Assembly: GCA_022778585.1 (NCBI GenBank)
Contig: JALFTI010000005.1
Location: 1 to 60,125 of the forward strand
Length of the DNA stretch: 60,125 bases
Source: Pygmaiobacter massiliensis
Lineage (GTDB): Bacteria; Bacillota; Clostridia; Oscillospirales; Ruminococcaceae
Direction of reading: 5' to 3'
This document shows positions 17,083 through 25,827 of this stretch, one piece after another (the first letter of the stretch is position 1; each line of letters opens with the position of its first letter). Position numbers and translations under genes: made by a program. Below the pieces are notes generated by a model. It ran no database searches and was not told the DNA's origin. It saw only the letters and a program-made list of their open reading frames with translations.

Positions 17083-18954
17083 TTAGCCATTTTTGTTCTT
17101 TAAAACAGTAAGTTCCACCGCTAATACCGCAATGTCAGAAGGATTAACCCCCGGAATACGGCCTGCCTGCCCTAAATTTTTAGGGCGTATTTTATTAAGC
17201 TTTTCCCTCGCTTCCAGACGAATTCCATCAAACTGGCTATAATCCAAATCTTTGGGAATTTCCACTGACTCCTGCCGGTGCAGATCCCGAATTTTTGCCT
17301 GCTGACGGCGAATATAACCCTCATATTTTACTTCGGTGGAGATTTGTGAGGCCACCAAATCGGTAATCTTCTCTCCGGGGCCTATTATCTCCACCAGATC
17401 CTTATAGGAAATAGCCGGCCGGCGCAGCAATTCCAACGCCGTTACACCGCTAACAAGTGCAGGCTGACCGGTACGCTCCATCAATGCTGCCGCTTCTGCC
17501 GGGCGAACCACCCGTTTTTCCAGCCGAAGAAGCTCTGCTTTTTTAGCCTGCTGCGCCTGCAAAAACTTTTCCCAGCGCGCATCGTCCACCAGGCCAATCT
17601 CCCGGCCTGTGGGGGTCAAACGCTCATCGGCATTATCCTGGCGCAGGTACAGCCGATACTCGCTGCGGCTGGTCATCATGCGGTAGGGGTCCATAACCCC
17701 TTTGGTAACCAAATCGTCTATCAGAGTTCCAATATAACTGCCCTGGCGGGGTAGAATAAGGGGGTCTTTCCCCAAAACAGACCTTGCAGCATTTACTCCG
17801 GCCACCAAACCCTGTGCGGCTGCTTCCTCGTAGCCGGAAGTTCCGTTAAACTGGCCAGCTCCATACAGGCCAGAAATCTGCTTGAATTCCAAGCTGGCAT
17901 CTAGTTCTGTGGAATCGCAGCAGTCATATTCAATCGCATAGGCTGGCCGCATAATTTCCAAATGTTCCAGTCCCTGAATGGTGTGGTAGAAATCGTTCTG
18001 CACATCCTCCGGCAAACTACTGCTCATTCCTTGCAGGTACATTTCATCGGTGTTTTCCCCGCAAGGCTCCACAAAAATCTGATGGCGCGGTTTGTCCGAA
18101 AAACGCACCACCTTATCCTCAATGGAAGGGCAGTATCTGGGCCCAATCCCTTCAATAGCGCCGCCGTACAGAGGCGAACGGTGAATATTGTCCAGAATAA
18201 TTTTGTGGGTTTCGGGGTTTGTATAGGTAATATGGCAAACCACCTTATTCTTTAAAGGACCTTCGGTCATAAAGCTAAACGGAATAACCGGCTCGTCGCC
18301 ATATTGAACTTCCATACGGGAAAAATCAATACTGCGCCGGTTTGCGCGGGCAGGCGTTCCCGTTTTAAACCGACGCAAAGTAACGCCTGCCTTGCGCAGA
18401 CTGTCGGAAAGCCCCAGCGCTGCATGCTGACCGTCCGGGCCGCTGTCAATGCTGGCTTCGCCCACAAAAATTTTACCGGCCAGATAAGTACCTGTGGCAA
18501 TAATAACGGCCTTTGCACCATATTCTGCCAAAAGGCGGGTGCGAACCCCTTTTACCTTTCCCTGCTCGGTCAGCAGGTCAACTACCTCTCCCTGTTTTAG
18601 CTCCAAATTTTCGGTGCGTTCCAACAGCTGCTTGGTATACTCATGGTAACGCTGCCGGTCGGTCTGCACACGCAGCGAGTGCACCGCCGGTCCCTTGCCC
18701 AGATTCAGCATACGGCTTTGTAAAAAAGTGGCATCTGCCGCAAGGCCCATTACCCCGCCCAGTGCGTCAATCTCCCGTACCAAATGCCCCTTGGCGGTTC
18801 CGCCAATGGAAGGGTTACAAGGAAGGTTCCCAATACCATCCAAGCTCATGGTAAACAAAGCCGTATGGCAGCCCAACCGGGCAGAGGCCACTGCCGCTTC
18901 TATTCCTGCATGGCCTGCTCCCACTACAATTACATCATATTTTCCCAAGTACAT
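17083..18954 (-). CDS. mnmG: tRNA uridine-5-carboxymethylaminomethyl modification enzyme MnmG (GidA)
   Basis: 623 aa, the usual length. FAD-binding VIVVGAGHAGIEAAVASARLG at the N-terminus, PCNPSIGGTAKGHLVREIDALGG, and the GidA signature region GPRYCPSIEDKVVRF. With MnmE it installs the cmnm5 group on wobble U34 of several tRNAs. I chose ATG 18954; the frame extends 14 residues further without a good site. It lies just after mnmE (95-nt gap) on the same strand. Confidence 0.96.
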   Translation of the reverse strand: MYLGKYDVIVVGAGHAGIEAAVASARLGCHTALFTMSLDGIGNLPCNPSIGGTAKGHLVREIDALGGVMGLAADATFLQSRMLNLGKGPAVHSLRVQTDRQRYHEYTKQLLERTENLELKQGEVVDLLTEQGKVKGVRTRLLAEYGAKAVIIATGTYLAGKIFVGEASIDSGPDGQHAALGLSDSLRKAGVTLRRFKTGTPARANRRSIDFSRMEVQYGDEPVIPFSFMTEGPLKNKVVCHITYTNPETHKIILDNIHRSPLYGGAIEGIGPRYCPSIEDKVVRFSDKPRHQIFVEPCGENTDEMYLQGMSSSLPEDVQNDFYHTIQGLEHLEIMRPAYAIEYDCCDSTELDASLEFKQISGLYGAGQFNGTSGYEEAAAQGLVAGVNAARSVLGKDPLILPRQGSYIGTLIDDLVTKGVMDPYRMMTSRSEYRLYLRQDNADERLTPTGREIGLVDDARWEKFLQAQQAKKAELLRLEKRVVRPAEAAALMERTGQPALVSGVTALELLRRPAISYKDLVEIIGPGEKITDLVASQISTEVKYEGYIRRQQAKIRDLHRQESVEIPKDLDYSQFDGIRLEAREKLNKIRPKNLGQAGRIPGVNPSDIAVLAVELTVLKNKNG

Positions 18955-19049
18955 CTTCTTACAGATCTTCCTTTCAAGTTTTCCACCAAAAGTCAATAAT
19001 AAGTGGAAAACCTGGCGTTTTAATTTGATTCAAAACCGAATGCTTCCGT

Positions 19050-20420
19050 TTATTTCCCCACACAAAAACGAGAAAAGACTTCGTCTATTACTACATCGCT
19101 GGCTTTTTCCCCGGTCAGCTGATACAGCGCATCCAGTGCATCATCCACACAGACCGAAACCGCATCCAAGCCATATCCCTGACCGGCTGCCGAAAGTGCA
19201 TCGGTCAAAGCTGCATGTGCAGTGCGAGCACAGGTAAGCTGCCGCTCATTTGCCAAAATTGCAGCATCGGGATCAATTTTGGCCGACTGCAAAACCTCCC
19301 GCACTGCCTCATCCACCACAGTAAGGTCGTTGGGGTCGTTTGCCGATATGGTTATTACCTTGCGGAAAGCCGCTGCACAAGCTGTAAAATCCATTGCCCG
19401 CGGCAGGTCCGTTTTATTTAAAATAGCAATTGCCAGCTTTTCTGCACAGCGGGCAGCCAGCTGCCGGTCCTCCTCTTCCAAGGGGCGGCTGGAATCAAAC
19501 ACCGCCAAAACCAGATTGGCATCCTCAAACCGACGCAGACTGCGGCGCACTCCTTCTGCTTCCACTGGGTCATCGGTCTGCCGTATACCAGCAGTATCTG
19601 CTAAAAGCAGCGTTGCCCCCGCCAACTGTACATCCTGCTCCACCACATCCCGGGTGGTACCTGCAATCGGGGTTACAATTGCCTTTTCCCAGCCGGACAA
19701 TAAATTCATTAGCGTACTTTTCCCCACATTGGGACTTCCTACAATAGCGGTAGTCACTCCCCGGCGCAAAATGCTGCCAGCCGCATACTGGTCAATCAAA
19801 TCTGCAAGCTGCTTATCTGCCCCGGTCAGCGTATCTTCCAAGGCCTTTTGGGAAAGTTCCGGGACATCCTCTTCCGGATAATCGGTATAGGCCGCAATAT
19901 GGCTAGCTAAGGCAGTTAGCTGTTCGGTTACCTGGTGAATTTTGCGGTAAAGCGCCCCTTCCATTGCTGCATGAGCTGCTGCAGCTGCTTGTTCCCCATT
20001 GGCATGAATCAGTTCCATAACCGCTTCTGCTTGTGTTAAGGAAATTTTTCCGGAAAGGAACGCCCGTTTGGTAAACTCTCCGGCACCCGCAGGTTCGGCC
20101 CCTGCCCGATAACATGCCGAAAGCAACTGATGCGCTACCACATCTCCACCATGAACCGAAAGTTCTACCACATCTTCGCCGGTATAACTGGCCGGAGCGC
20201 GAAAACACAAAGCAACCGCTTCATCTTTCCGACGGCCTTCTGCTACAAAATAGCCAAACAAGGCGGTATATCCCCGAGCCTTTTCCAAACTGCGGGCTGC
20301 GTTTTTCGGCTCAAATACCCTACCTGCCACCTGGTACGCCTGTGGACCTGAAATACGAACAATTGCAATACCTGCCGGTCCCGGCGCGGTAGCAATGGCA
20401 GCGATGGTACTGGTCAGCAT
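19050..20420 (-). CDS. mnmE: tRNA modification GTPase MnmE (TrmE)
   Basis: 456 aa. N-terminal folate-binding domain (TIAAIATAPGPAGIAIVRISG), central helical part, G domain with G1 [13 protein letters not shown]2 IAGTTRDV, G3 DTAGIR, G4 NKTD, and the C-terminal catalytic FCVGK (Cys-x-Gly-Lys). ATG 20420 follows AAAGGAG. Partner of MnmG. Confidence 0.96.
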   Translation of the reverse strand: MLTSTIAAIATAPGPAGIAIVRISGPQAYQVAGRVFEPKNAARSLEKARGYTALFGYFVAEGRRKDEAVALCFRAPASYTGEDVVELSVHGGDVVAHQLLSACYRAGAEPAGAGEFTKRAFLSGKISLTQAEAVMELIHANGEQAAAAAHAAMEGALYRKIHQVTEQLTALASHIAAYTDYPEEDVPELSQKALEDTLTGADKQLADLIDQYAAGSILRRGVTTAIVGSPNVGKSTLMNLLSGWEKAIVTPIAGTTRDVVEQDVQLAGATLLLADTAGIRQTDDPVEAEGVRRSLRRFEDANLVLAVFDSSRPLEEEDRQLAARCAEKLAIAILNKTDLPRAMDFTACAAAFRKVITISANDPNDLTVVDEAVREVLQSAKIDPDAAILANERQLTCARTAHAALTDALSAAGQGYGLDAVSVCVDDALDALYQLTGEKASDVVIDEVFSRFCVGK

Positions 20421-20892
20421 AGGGTCTCCTTTCACCGTTTTGGAACGGACTTTTCTAATACGAACTTCCTAGAAAATAATATACATTTTGTAATATATTG
20501 TAAAAATATTTTATTTGTATCTGCCGCTGCACGCTGCAAATATTTTCCCAGCAAACACCTTGTTTTCAAGCATAAAATTAACCGGCTTCAACATGCAAAT
20601 AGTACAAAACAATTTTAATTGCTGAAAGTTTTAAAGCGAATACCATGTCGGGGGTATTTTAGAAATTAGAAACAAACTGCCTAAAGTTTTATTGGCTTGT
20701 ATTATAATACACATTATAACTAATTGTAATTTTATTATAAAATAAACATTTAGTATTTACTATAAACTTTAGCTAAATAGCTAAAATCCCACAATATTGT
20801 ACTACAAAAAAGCCCCCTGCGTAAACCGCCATGAAAATTAGCTATAAAGGTAAGTTTTATATTTTTATTACCAATAGCTTTCATAACAGCGG
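20421..20892. other. AT-rich intergenic stretch upstream of mnmE
   Basis: 470 bases, very AT-rich from 20690 to 20780, with several TATAAT-like words that may include the mnmE promoter. No gene, RNA or repeat recognised. Confidence 0.5.
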
Positions 20893-21585
20893 CTAAAAGC
20901 TTTTTGTCACCTTCCAACGCTGTGTTAATTTTTCAATTCCCCGGGCTATGCGCAGCTCACAATCTGCAAAATGGCCACCCTTTTCCCACCAAAATTGTGG
21001 CTGTAAAAAAGACCAATCTGCAAGCAATGCTTTGGTCGCATCTCCAACTTTTGCCATTCGTTTATCTTTTGCGCGCGGTTCTCTATCTCCCAGTGACAAC
21101 ACAACAGCAGGACAACCAGATGGACGATGAAAACGGGCATACTCATCCCAACCGTCATACCAAAGGGAACCGGAAAAACTGCCCACCCCTGCAAAGCGAT
21201 CAGTCTGGCAAACAGCCCAAAGGGCAAAAAGTCCCGCCATAGAGTAACCTGCTAGCAAAACATCGCAGGGGTTTAAAACCTGCCCTTGCAGGTACGGCAG
21301 CAAAGTGTTTAAAATCCAATCCAGCAATTTGGTACCATCCCCAGCAAAATCTTCCCCTTTTTTTAATCCATTTGCAGGCCAAGGCGAAAGCTCCCCCAAC
21401 CAGTCCTCTGGGCAAAAGGTCACCAGGTTTTGGTCGAACATAAAATCTTGCAGCTGGTATGCCACCTTCTCTGCTTCCTGTTCACTGGTAACCAAAAGCA
21501 GAATAATTGCTTTGGCATCTTTCCCAAAACGCCATAAGGTATAAGTTCTGTTTTCCAAAGTTTTCTTTTCGGATAAAAGCTGCAT
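20893..21585 (-). CDS. alpha/beta-hydrolase, esterase-like
   Basis: 230 aa from ATG 21585 (GAGGG upstream). Central nucleophile elbow GYSMAGLFALW near residue 125 and a late GGHFADCE give the Ser and His of a hydrolase triad; FSGSLWYDGWDEY follows the elbow as in the esterase D/IroE-like group. No signal peptide, so cytoplasmic. Substrate unknown. It is inserted between the usual neighbours mnmE and jag. Confidence 0.75.
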   Translation of the reverse strand: MQLLSEKKTLENRTYTLWRFGKDAKAIILLLVTSEQEAEKVAYQLQDFMFDQNLVTFCPEDWLGELSPWPANGLKKGEDFAGDGTKLLDWILNTLLPYLQGQVLNPCDVLLAGYSMAGLFALWAVCQTDRFAGVGSFSGSLWYDGWDEYARFHRPSGCPAVVLSLGDREPRAKDKRMAKVGDATKALLADWSFLQPQFWWEKGGHFADCELRIARGIEKLTQRWKVTKSF

Positions 21586-21754
21586 ACTTTCCCTCGCCGG
21601 ACAGTTTTTCAAAACATTGTATCGAAACTATGCTTAAAAATTTTTAAACTAAACTATAAAAAGCACGCTGCAGCCACAGCTTATCTGCAAATATATGCAA
21701 AAAAGTAAAAGTCTTTTATGAAAAGTGTTTTTGGATATTTCATTCAAAAAAACA

Positions 21755-21788
21755 AAAAGCCGGCAGAAAATATCTTCTGCCGGCTTTT
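21755..21788 (-). terminator. terminator of the rpmH-jag unit
   Basis: AAAAGCCGGCAGAA / TTCTGCCGGCTTTT with a 6-nt loop, about 35 nt after the jag stop. Confidence 0.9.
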
Positions 21789-21822
21789 GCCTTTTTGCAG
21801 CGCCTGCAGGCAGCCGCTTTTG

Positions 21823-22878
21823 TTAAAATTCAATCTTGCCATAAAGCGGCAGATCAAAGCTTTCATCAATTGAAGCAGAACGCTTAACTGCCACCGGCTC
21901 TTCTCCGGTAGGAAGTTTGCGCTCCGGCCGGTCTGCCGGCTGTTTTTTGCTAAAACGCTCTTTCCGATCCTGCCGGTTACGATCCGCACGGTTTTTACCG
22001 CGGCCTTTACCGGAACGAACCGGCCGGTCGCTGCCTTCTGTGGCACCAGGCGCAGTGGACCGAATTACCACCCGGCGGGCTGCACCTTCGCCAGTGGACT
22101 CACTGGTCAAATTTTCCATGCCGCCAATCACCGAATGAACAATCCGCCGATCGTAACTGCTCATCGGTTCCAACGCCTGGCTGCGTCCGGTTTTTTGCAC
22201 TCGTGTACCAATCCGGCGAGCCATAGCAGCCAAATCCTGTTCCCGTTTAGAGCGATAGCCCGAAACATCCAGGCTAATTTTTTCGTAGTCACCGCCGGTA
22301 CGGTTTGCAACCAATCCAGTCAGGTACGAAAGTGCTTCCATGGTTTCGCCACGCCGACCAATCAGCGCGCCAACCTTTTCGCCTTCCACCCGAATAACAG
22401 TGGATTCACCCTGCCGTACTGCCGCCACGCCAGCCACTTCTACCTTCATGGCAGCAGCTACCTGGCGGATAAACTGCACAGCTGCTTCGGCCTTTTCACC
22501 AGTAGCAGGTTCTGCCGGCTGCTGTTCTTTTTGCACAGGCTGCTTTTCTACTGCGGTTTTTTCCTGCTTTTCTGCTTTTTTTGCGGGCTGCACCAAAGCT
22601 TGTGCCGGTTTTTCATTTTCCCGTTTAACAAAAACAGGCTTTTCGCTTTTTTCCAAAGCAGGGGCGGCAAGCTCCTCTTTCGGCTGAACCTTTTTTTCTT
22701 CGGCGTATTCTGCTTCTTCTACCGTTACCCGTACGCGGGCAGGCACCGAACGAAACCAACCTTTCTTTCCTGCTTCCAATACCTCAATATTTGCTTCTTC
22801 CAGCGAGATTCCCAGCTGATTGCAGGCTTCTTCGATGGCAAGGTCCACCGTTTTTCCTGTTGCAATAACCTCTCTCAT
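21823..22878 (-). CDS. jag: RNA-binding protein Jag (KhpB/EloR)
   Basis: 351 aa. Jag_N domain at residues 1-50 (GKTVDLAIEEACNQLGISLEE), a Lys/Glu/Gln-rich linker 60-130, a KH domain with GALIGRRGETMEALSYLTGL, an R3H domain (MSSYDRRIVHSVI) and an extra ~85-residue Arg/Lys-rich tail. The protein binds RNA and in relatives controls cell elongation. The basic tail is longer than in most homologues. It follows yidC with a 26-nt gap. Confidence 0.92.
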   Translation of the reverse strand: MREVIATGKTVDLAIEEACNQLGISLEEANIEVLEAGKKGWFRSVPARVRVTVEEAEYAEEKKVQPKEELAAPALEKSEKPVFVKRENEKPAQALVQPAKKAEKQEKTAVEKQPVQKEQQPAEPATGEKAEAAVQFIRQVAAAMKVEVAGVAAVRQGESTVIRVEGEKVGALIGRRGETMEALSYLTGLVANRTGGDYEKISLDVSGYRSKREQDLAAMARRIGTRVQKTGRSQALEPMSSYDRRIVHSVIGGMENLTSESTGEGAARRVVIRSTAPGATEGSDRPVRSGKGRGKNRADRNRQDRKERFSKKQPADRPERKLPTGEEPVAVKRSASIDESFDLPLYGKIEF

Positions 22879-22904
22879 CTTTTGCTCCTTTTGGGTTAGC
22901 TCCC

Positions 22905-24098
22905 TTACTCTTCTACATTTTGCTCTGCCTGCTGTTCAGTCTGAGCAAACCCCTTTTCCTCTTCAGCGGTAGCCTGATCGGGCTTCGTCTGATCGGGCTT
23001 TAATTCTTCCTCTGCCTTTGGCTGTGTCTCAGCGTTTTTTTTCTTTTTCTTCTTGTCGTTTGCTTGTTCAGCCAAAGCAGCGCGTTCGGCATCGGTCAGG
23101 CTCACCGTGCGTTCATCCGCATAGCGAACAGCGTCCTGTTCGCGGGCCAACTGCAGGCGGATAGAAGCCATCTGTGCATCGTTAACCTCTTTTGTTTCCT
23201 TTTCGCCCTTTTCGTTCTCTACGGTAACAACCTTTTTCTTTTTCTTTTCCTTCTTTTTGGCCTCAACCTCATCGGCGATCTGCTTTTTAATCACTTCCGG
23301 ATCATAAATTCTGCGGACAATGAGCTGTTTAACCAGCATAGCCAGGTTGGAAACGGTGTAGTACAAACTAAAAGCTACCGGTACGGTAAAGCCAAAGTAA
23401 ACAAACATAGCGCCAGTAATCCAAGGCATATATTTCATGCTGCCTTCCAGCTGCTGGCCGCTGGTTTTCTGCATAATAATTTGGCTGGCAACCATGGTAA
23501 TGATGGACAGAATGGGAATAATAACCAGCACATTAAAGCCCACTGTGGGCACCTGGGACAGGTCAATGCCCAGGAACATAAAGTTAAAATTGGAAATGCG
23601 GGAAATAATTTCCGCATCTGCCACACCGGAAAATGCGTCGGGATTTGTCTGTACCGCATGAATCACCGCACTTTGCAGCTGGTAAGCGCTGCGGGCAGTA
23701 ATATCGCCAGCGGTCTGCAGAGCAGTGACTACCTCAGCGCTGATATGAAGAATATAGGTCAGCGGCTTGTAAACCACATCGATAATACCGAACAGGATAA
23801 AAAAGTTAATGGCCATAGGCAGGCAGCCGGCAGTGGCTGAATAGCCATACTCCTGCTGCAGCCGCATCATTTCCTCCTGCTGACGCTGAGGATTTTTGGC
23901 ATACTTTTGCCGAATTTCGTTGATAAGGGGCTGATAAGCGGACATGCGGGCCATGGATTTCTGCTGCTTCAAATCCAGCGGGAACAGCACAATCCGGATC
24001 GCGATGGTAAAAATAATCAGCGCGATGCCATAGTTGCTCACCAGGTTGTAGATCAGCTCCATGGCGTAGCCCAGGGGAATTGCGATAAAACTAAACAT
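22905..24098 (-). CDS. yidC: membrane protein insertase YidC/OxaI
   Basis: 397 aa. YidC core with about five membrane segments (residues 1-40, 90-120, 170-210, 225-250); the conserved LFPLDLKQQKSMARM hairpin, YGYSATAGCLPM and PWITGAMFVYFGFTVPVAFSLYY are visible. Residues from about 270 on form a long cytoplasmic tail rich in Lys/Glu (poly-K stretches), which may contact ribosomes. It starts MFSFIAIPLG with no cleavable lipoprotein Cys, unlike Bacillus SpoIIIJ. It lies between yidD and jag. Confidence 0.93.
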   Translation of the reverse strand: MFSFIAIPLGYAMELIYNLVSNYGIALIIFTIAIRIVLFPLDLKQQKSMARMSAYQPLINEIRQKYAKNPQRQQEEMMRLQQEYGYSATAGCLPMAINFFILFGIIDVVYKPLTYILHISAEVVTALQTAGDITARSAYQLQSAVIHAVQTNPDAFSGVADAEIISRISNFNFMFLGIDLSQVPTVGFNVLVIIPILSIITMVASQIIMQKTSGQQLEGSMKYMPWITGAMFVYFGFTVPVAFSLYYTVSNLAMLVKQLIVRRIYDPEVIKKQIADEVEAKKKEKKKKKVVTVENEKGEKETKEVNDAQMASIRLQLAREQDAVRYADERTVSLTDAERAALAEQANDKKKKKKNAETQPKAEEELKPDQTKPDQATAEEEKGFAQTEQQAEQNVEE

Positions 24099-24170
24099 AG
24101 CAACTTCCTATCTGCCGGCAAGCGGCATTTTTTATTTTGCGGCGAAAAGAGGAATAAGTGGGTTCGCCAA

Positions 24171-24431
24171 TCAACGGGGTTTTGTAAGCCGGCGGTTTGG
24201 ACTAACCCAATGCCCTTTTGGGGGAACCGGGTCATAACCGAATCGACCAAATGGATTACAACGCATAATGCGCCAAATGCCCAGCAACAGGCCCTTTGCG
24301 GTACCATGAATGCTGAGCGCTTCTATCATATAACTGGAACAGTTTGGAACAAAGCGGCAGTTATGTCCCAAAAGCGGGGAAATAAACTTTTGGTAGCCGC
24401 GCACCAAAAAAATAAGCAACCGGCGTATCAT
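24171..24431 (-). CDS. yidD: membrane protein insertion efficiency factor YidD
   Basis: 86 aa. The diagnostic pattern [19 protein letters not shown] and [17 protein letters not shown] identify YidD (haemolysin-alpha-like, DUF37), which helps YidC. Start overlaps the rnpA stop by 4 nt (ATGA). Confidence 0.93.
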   Translation of the reverse strand: MIRRLLIFLVRGYQKFISPLLGHNCRFVPNCSSYMIEALSIHGTAKGLLLGIWRIMRCNPFGRFGYDPVPPKGHWVSPNRRLTKPR

Positions 24432-24763
24432 GACAAAAGAAGGCCTGCTTGGGCCAACTGGCGTTCCATAACCTTCTGCACCTTTTGCATTTTTTGGCGG
24501 GTGGTAGTGCTTCTTGCCACAAACACTACATCCACCGGTATGGTTCTATCTACCGGCAAACCATCAAAAGCGGCACGAATAACCCTCCGCGCCCGGTTTC
24601 GCTTTACCGCATTGCCTATTTTTTTGCTGGTGGTAATACCCAGGCGCATGCCACCGCGCCGGCGTTTGAATACATAGGTTACCAAACTGCCGTTCACATA
24701 CCCCTTGCCCCGTGCATACGCACGGGAAAATTCCCCATTGCGTTTAAGGGTATCAAGGTTCAT
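24428..24763 (-). CDS. rnpA: ribonuclease P protein component
   Basis: 111 aa from ATG 24763 (AAAGGAGG upstream). RnpA signature [25 protein letters not shown]. Binds the P RNA and helps 5' maturation of tRNAs. An open frame extends upstream through the terminator stem but is not used. It is followed by yidD with a 4-nt overlap. Confidence 0.95.
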   Translation of the reverse strand: MNLDTLKRNGEFSRAYARGKGYVNGSLVTYVFKRRRGGMRLGITTSKKIGNAVKRNRARRVIRAAFDGLPVDRTIPVDVVFVARSTTTRQKMQKVQKVMERQLAQAGLLLS

Positions 24764-24786
24764 GCGGTTGCCTCCTTTGCCATATG

Positions 24787-24808
24787 AAAAAAGGCCACCG
24801 CGGTGGCC
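24787..24808 (-). terminator. attenuator-type terminator between rpmH and rnpA
   Basis: Perfect stem GGCCACC-GC-GGTGGCC followed on the minus strand by T6, 10 nt after the rpmH stop and 24 nt before the rnpA start. It probably lets rpmH be transcribed in excess over rnpA. Confidence 0.8.
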
Positions 24809-24818
24809 TATTTCTAAA

Positions 24819-24953
24819 TCAGACGGCAAGTTTCTTTCTGCCCTTGGAACGGCGGGCGGCAATTACCTTCCGGCCACTTTTAGTCTTCATGCGGCTCAGA
24901 AAGCCGTGTTCACGGGTGCGCTGGCGTTTTTTGGGCTGCAGGGTCATTTTCAT
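24819..24953 (-). CDS. rpmH: 50S ribosomal protein L34
   Basis: 44 aa, the normal length. Starts [18 protein letters not shown] and ends [11 protein letters not shown], the L34 pattern. ATG 24953 is preceded by GGAGG. First gene left of the origin; its promoter is at 25040-25069. Confidence 0.97.
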   Translation of the reverse strand: MKMTLQPKKRQRTREHGFLSRMKTKSGRKVIAARRSKGRKKLAV

Positions 24954-25039
24954 AGTTGTTTCCTCCAAATTCTGATCGCCCAACGGGCGTTTATATGCGA
25001 TTTTTTGCTTTTTTTAAAAGCATAGCCTTGCAAATTAAA

Positions 25040-25069
25040 AGTATAACCTACCCTTGTTTTCGCTGTCAA
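25040..25069 (-). promoter_or_regulatory. promoter of rpmH
   Basis: On the minus strand TTGACA (25064-25069), 18-nt spacer, TATACT (25040-25045). Confidence 0.8.
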
Positions 25070-25188
25070 GTCTTTAGCAAAAGAAATTCCCTTCTTTATG
25101 TGCTTTGAAAGAAAAACCTGGTCTATTTTTCATATTCCAGCTTAAAGTTTCCACCAAATAAATGGACAGTTTAATTTGGGGAAAATAA

Positions 25189-25352
25189 TTTTCAACAATG
25201 CTTTAACCTTTGGTTGAAAACTGTTTTTAATTAAGTTTTTTTCTATCTAAAAATTGCTTTTTCAGGCCTTATTTTTTTCCTTTTCTTTTTTCCATTTGTT
25301 TTCTGCAAAACCCAAAAAGTTTTCAACCAAGTTATCAACACTGTGTTGAAAA
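25189..25352. other. replication origin, upstream DnaA-box cluster (oriC part 1)
   Basis: Between divergent rpmH and dnaA. DnaA-box-like words of the form TTTTCAACA: 25189-25197, 25212-25220 (reverse), 25320-25328, TTATCAACA at 25332-25340, and 25344-25352 (reverse). The AT-rich stretch 25221-25320 between them and 25353-25440 could be the unwinding element. Genes run away from this point on both sides, which supports an origin. Confidence 0.8.
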
Positions 25353-25578
25353 CTTTATTTTTTTCCCATACTGTTTTCTTTCAGACATTTTTTGGTGGAA
25401 TGTGTCTGGGGAAAATAATTTTCTGCAACTTTAAAATACAGCTCACACAAAATCCAAATTTTTTTGTCTTTCAAAGCGATTATCCATTTTTTCCCTCGTC
25501 ATATTCCTCTCTTTTAGTCTAACAGTAACAAAAGTATATAATACTTTATATAATAGCGTATTTTTGCTGGGTTTTCCA

Positions 25579-25607
25579 TTGTAAAAAAGGGCAGTCTGTG
25601 ATATAAT
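25579..25607 (+). promoter_or_regulatory. promoter of dnaA
   Basis: TTGTAA, 17-nt spacer, TATAAT (25602-25607), about 220 nt before the dnaA start. Confidence 0.75.
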
Positions 25608-25827
25608 GAACGAGAAAATCAAACTATGCAAATAACCAGTAATGGCCGGGCCCCACTCCCTTTTTAGGGTGCTTGTGCGCCCAGCCTTTTTGGGTTTGCA
25701 AAAAAGTTGCTGTGGCCGCAAGCGGCTTTATTGGCTTTACCAAAAACTTGTGTGCGGCCGGGAAATTTAAAACAGGCAAAACAAACGGGCTACGGCCCTG
25801 TTTTTTTCGCCCGGAAGGAGAGTTTTG

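Noticed and set aside
25443-25721. 92-codon minus-strand frame between the origin boxes and dnaA
   Set aside because: It covers the dnaA promoter, lacks a ribosome site and does not resemble a protein.
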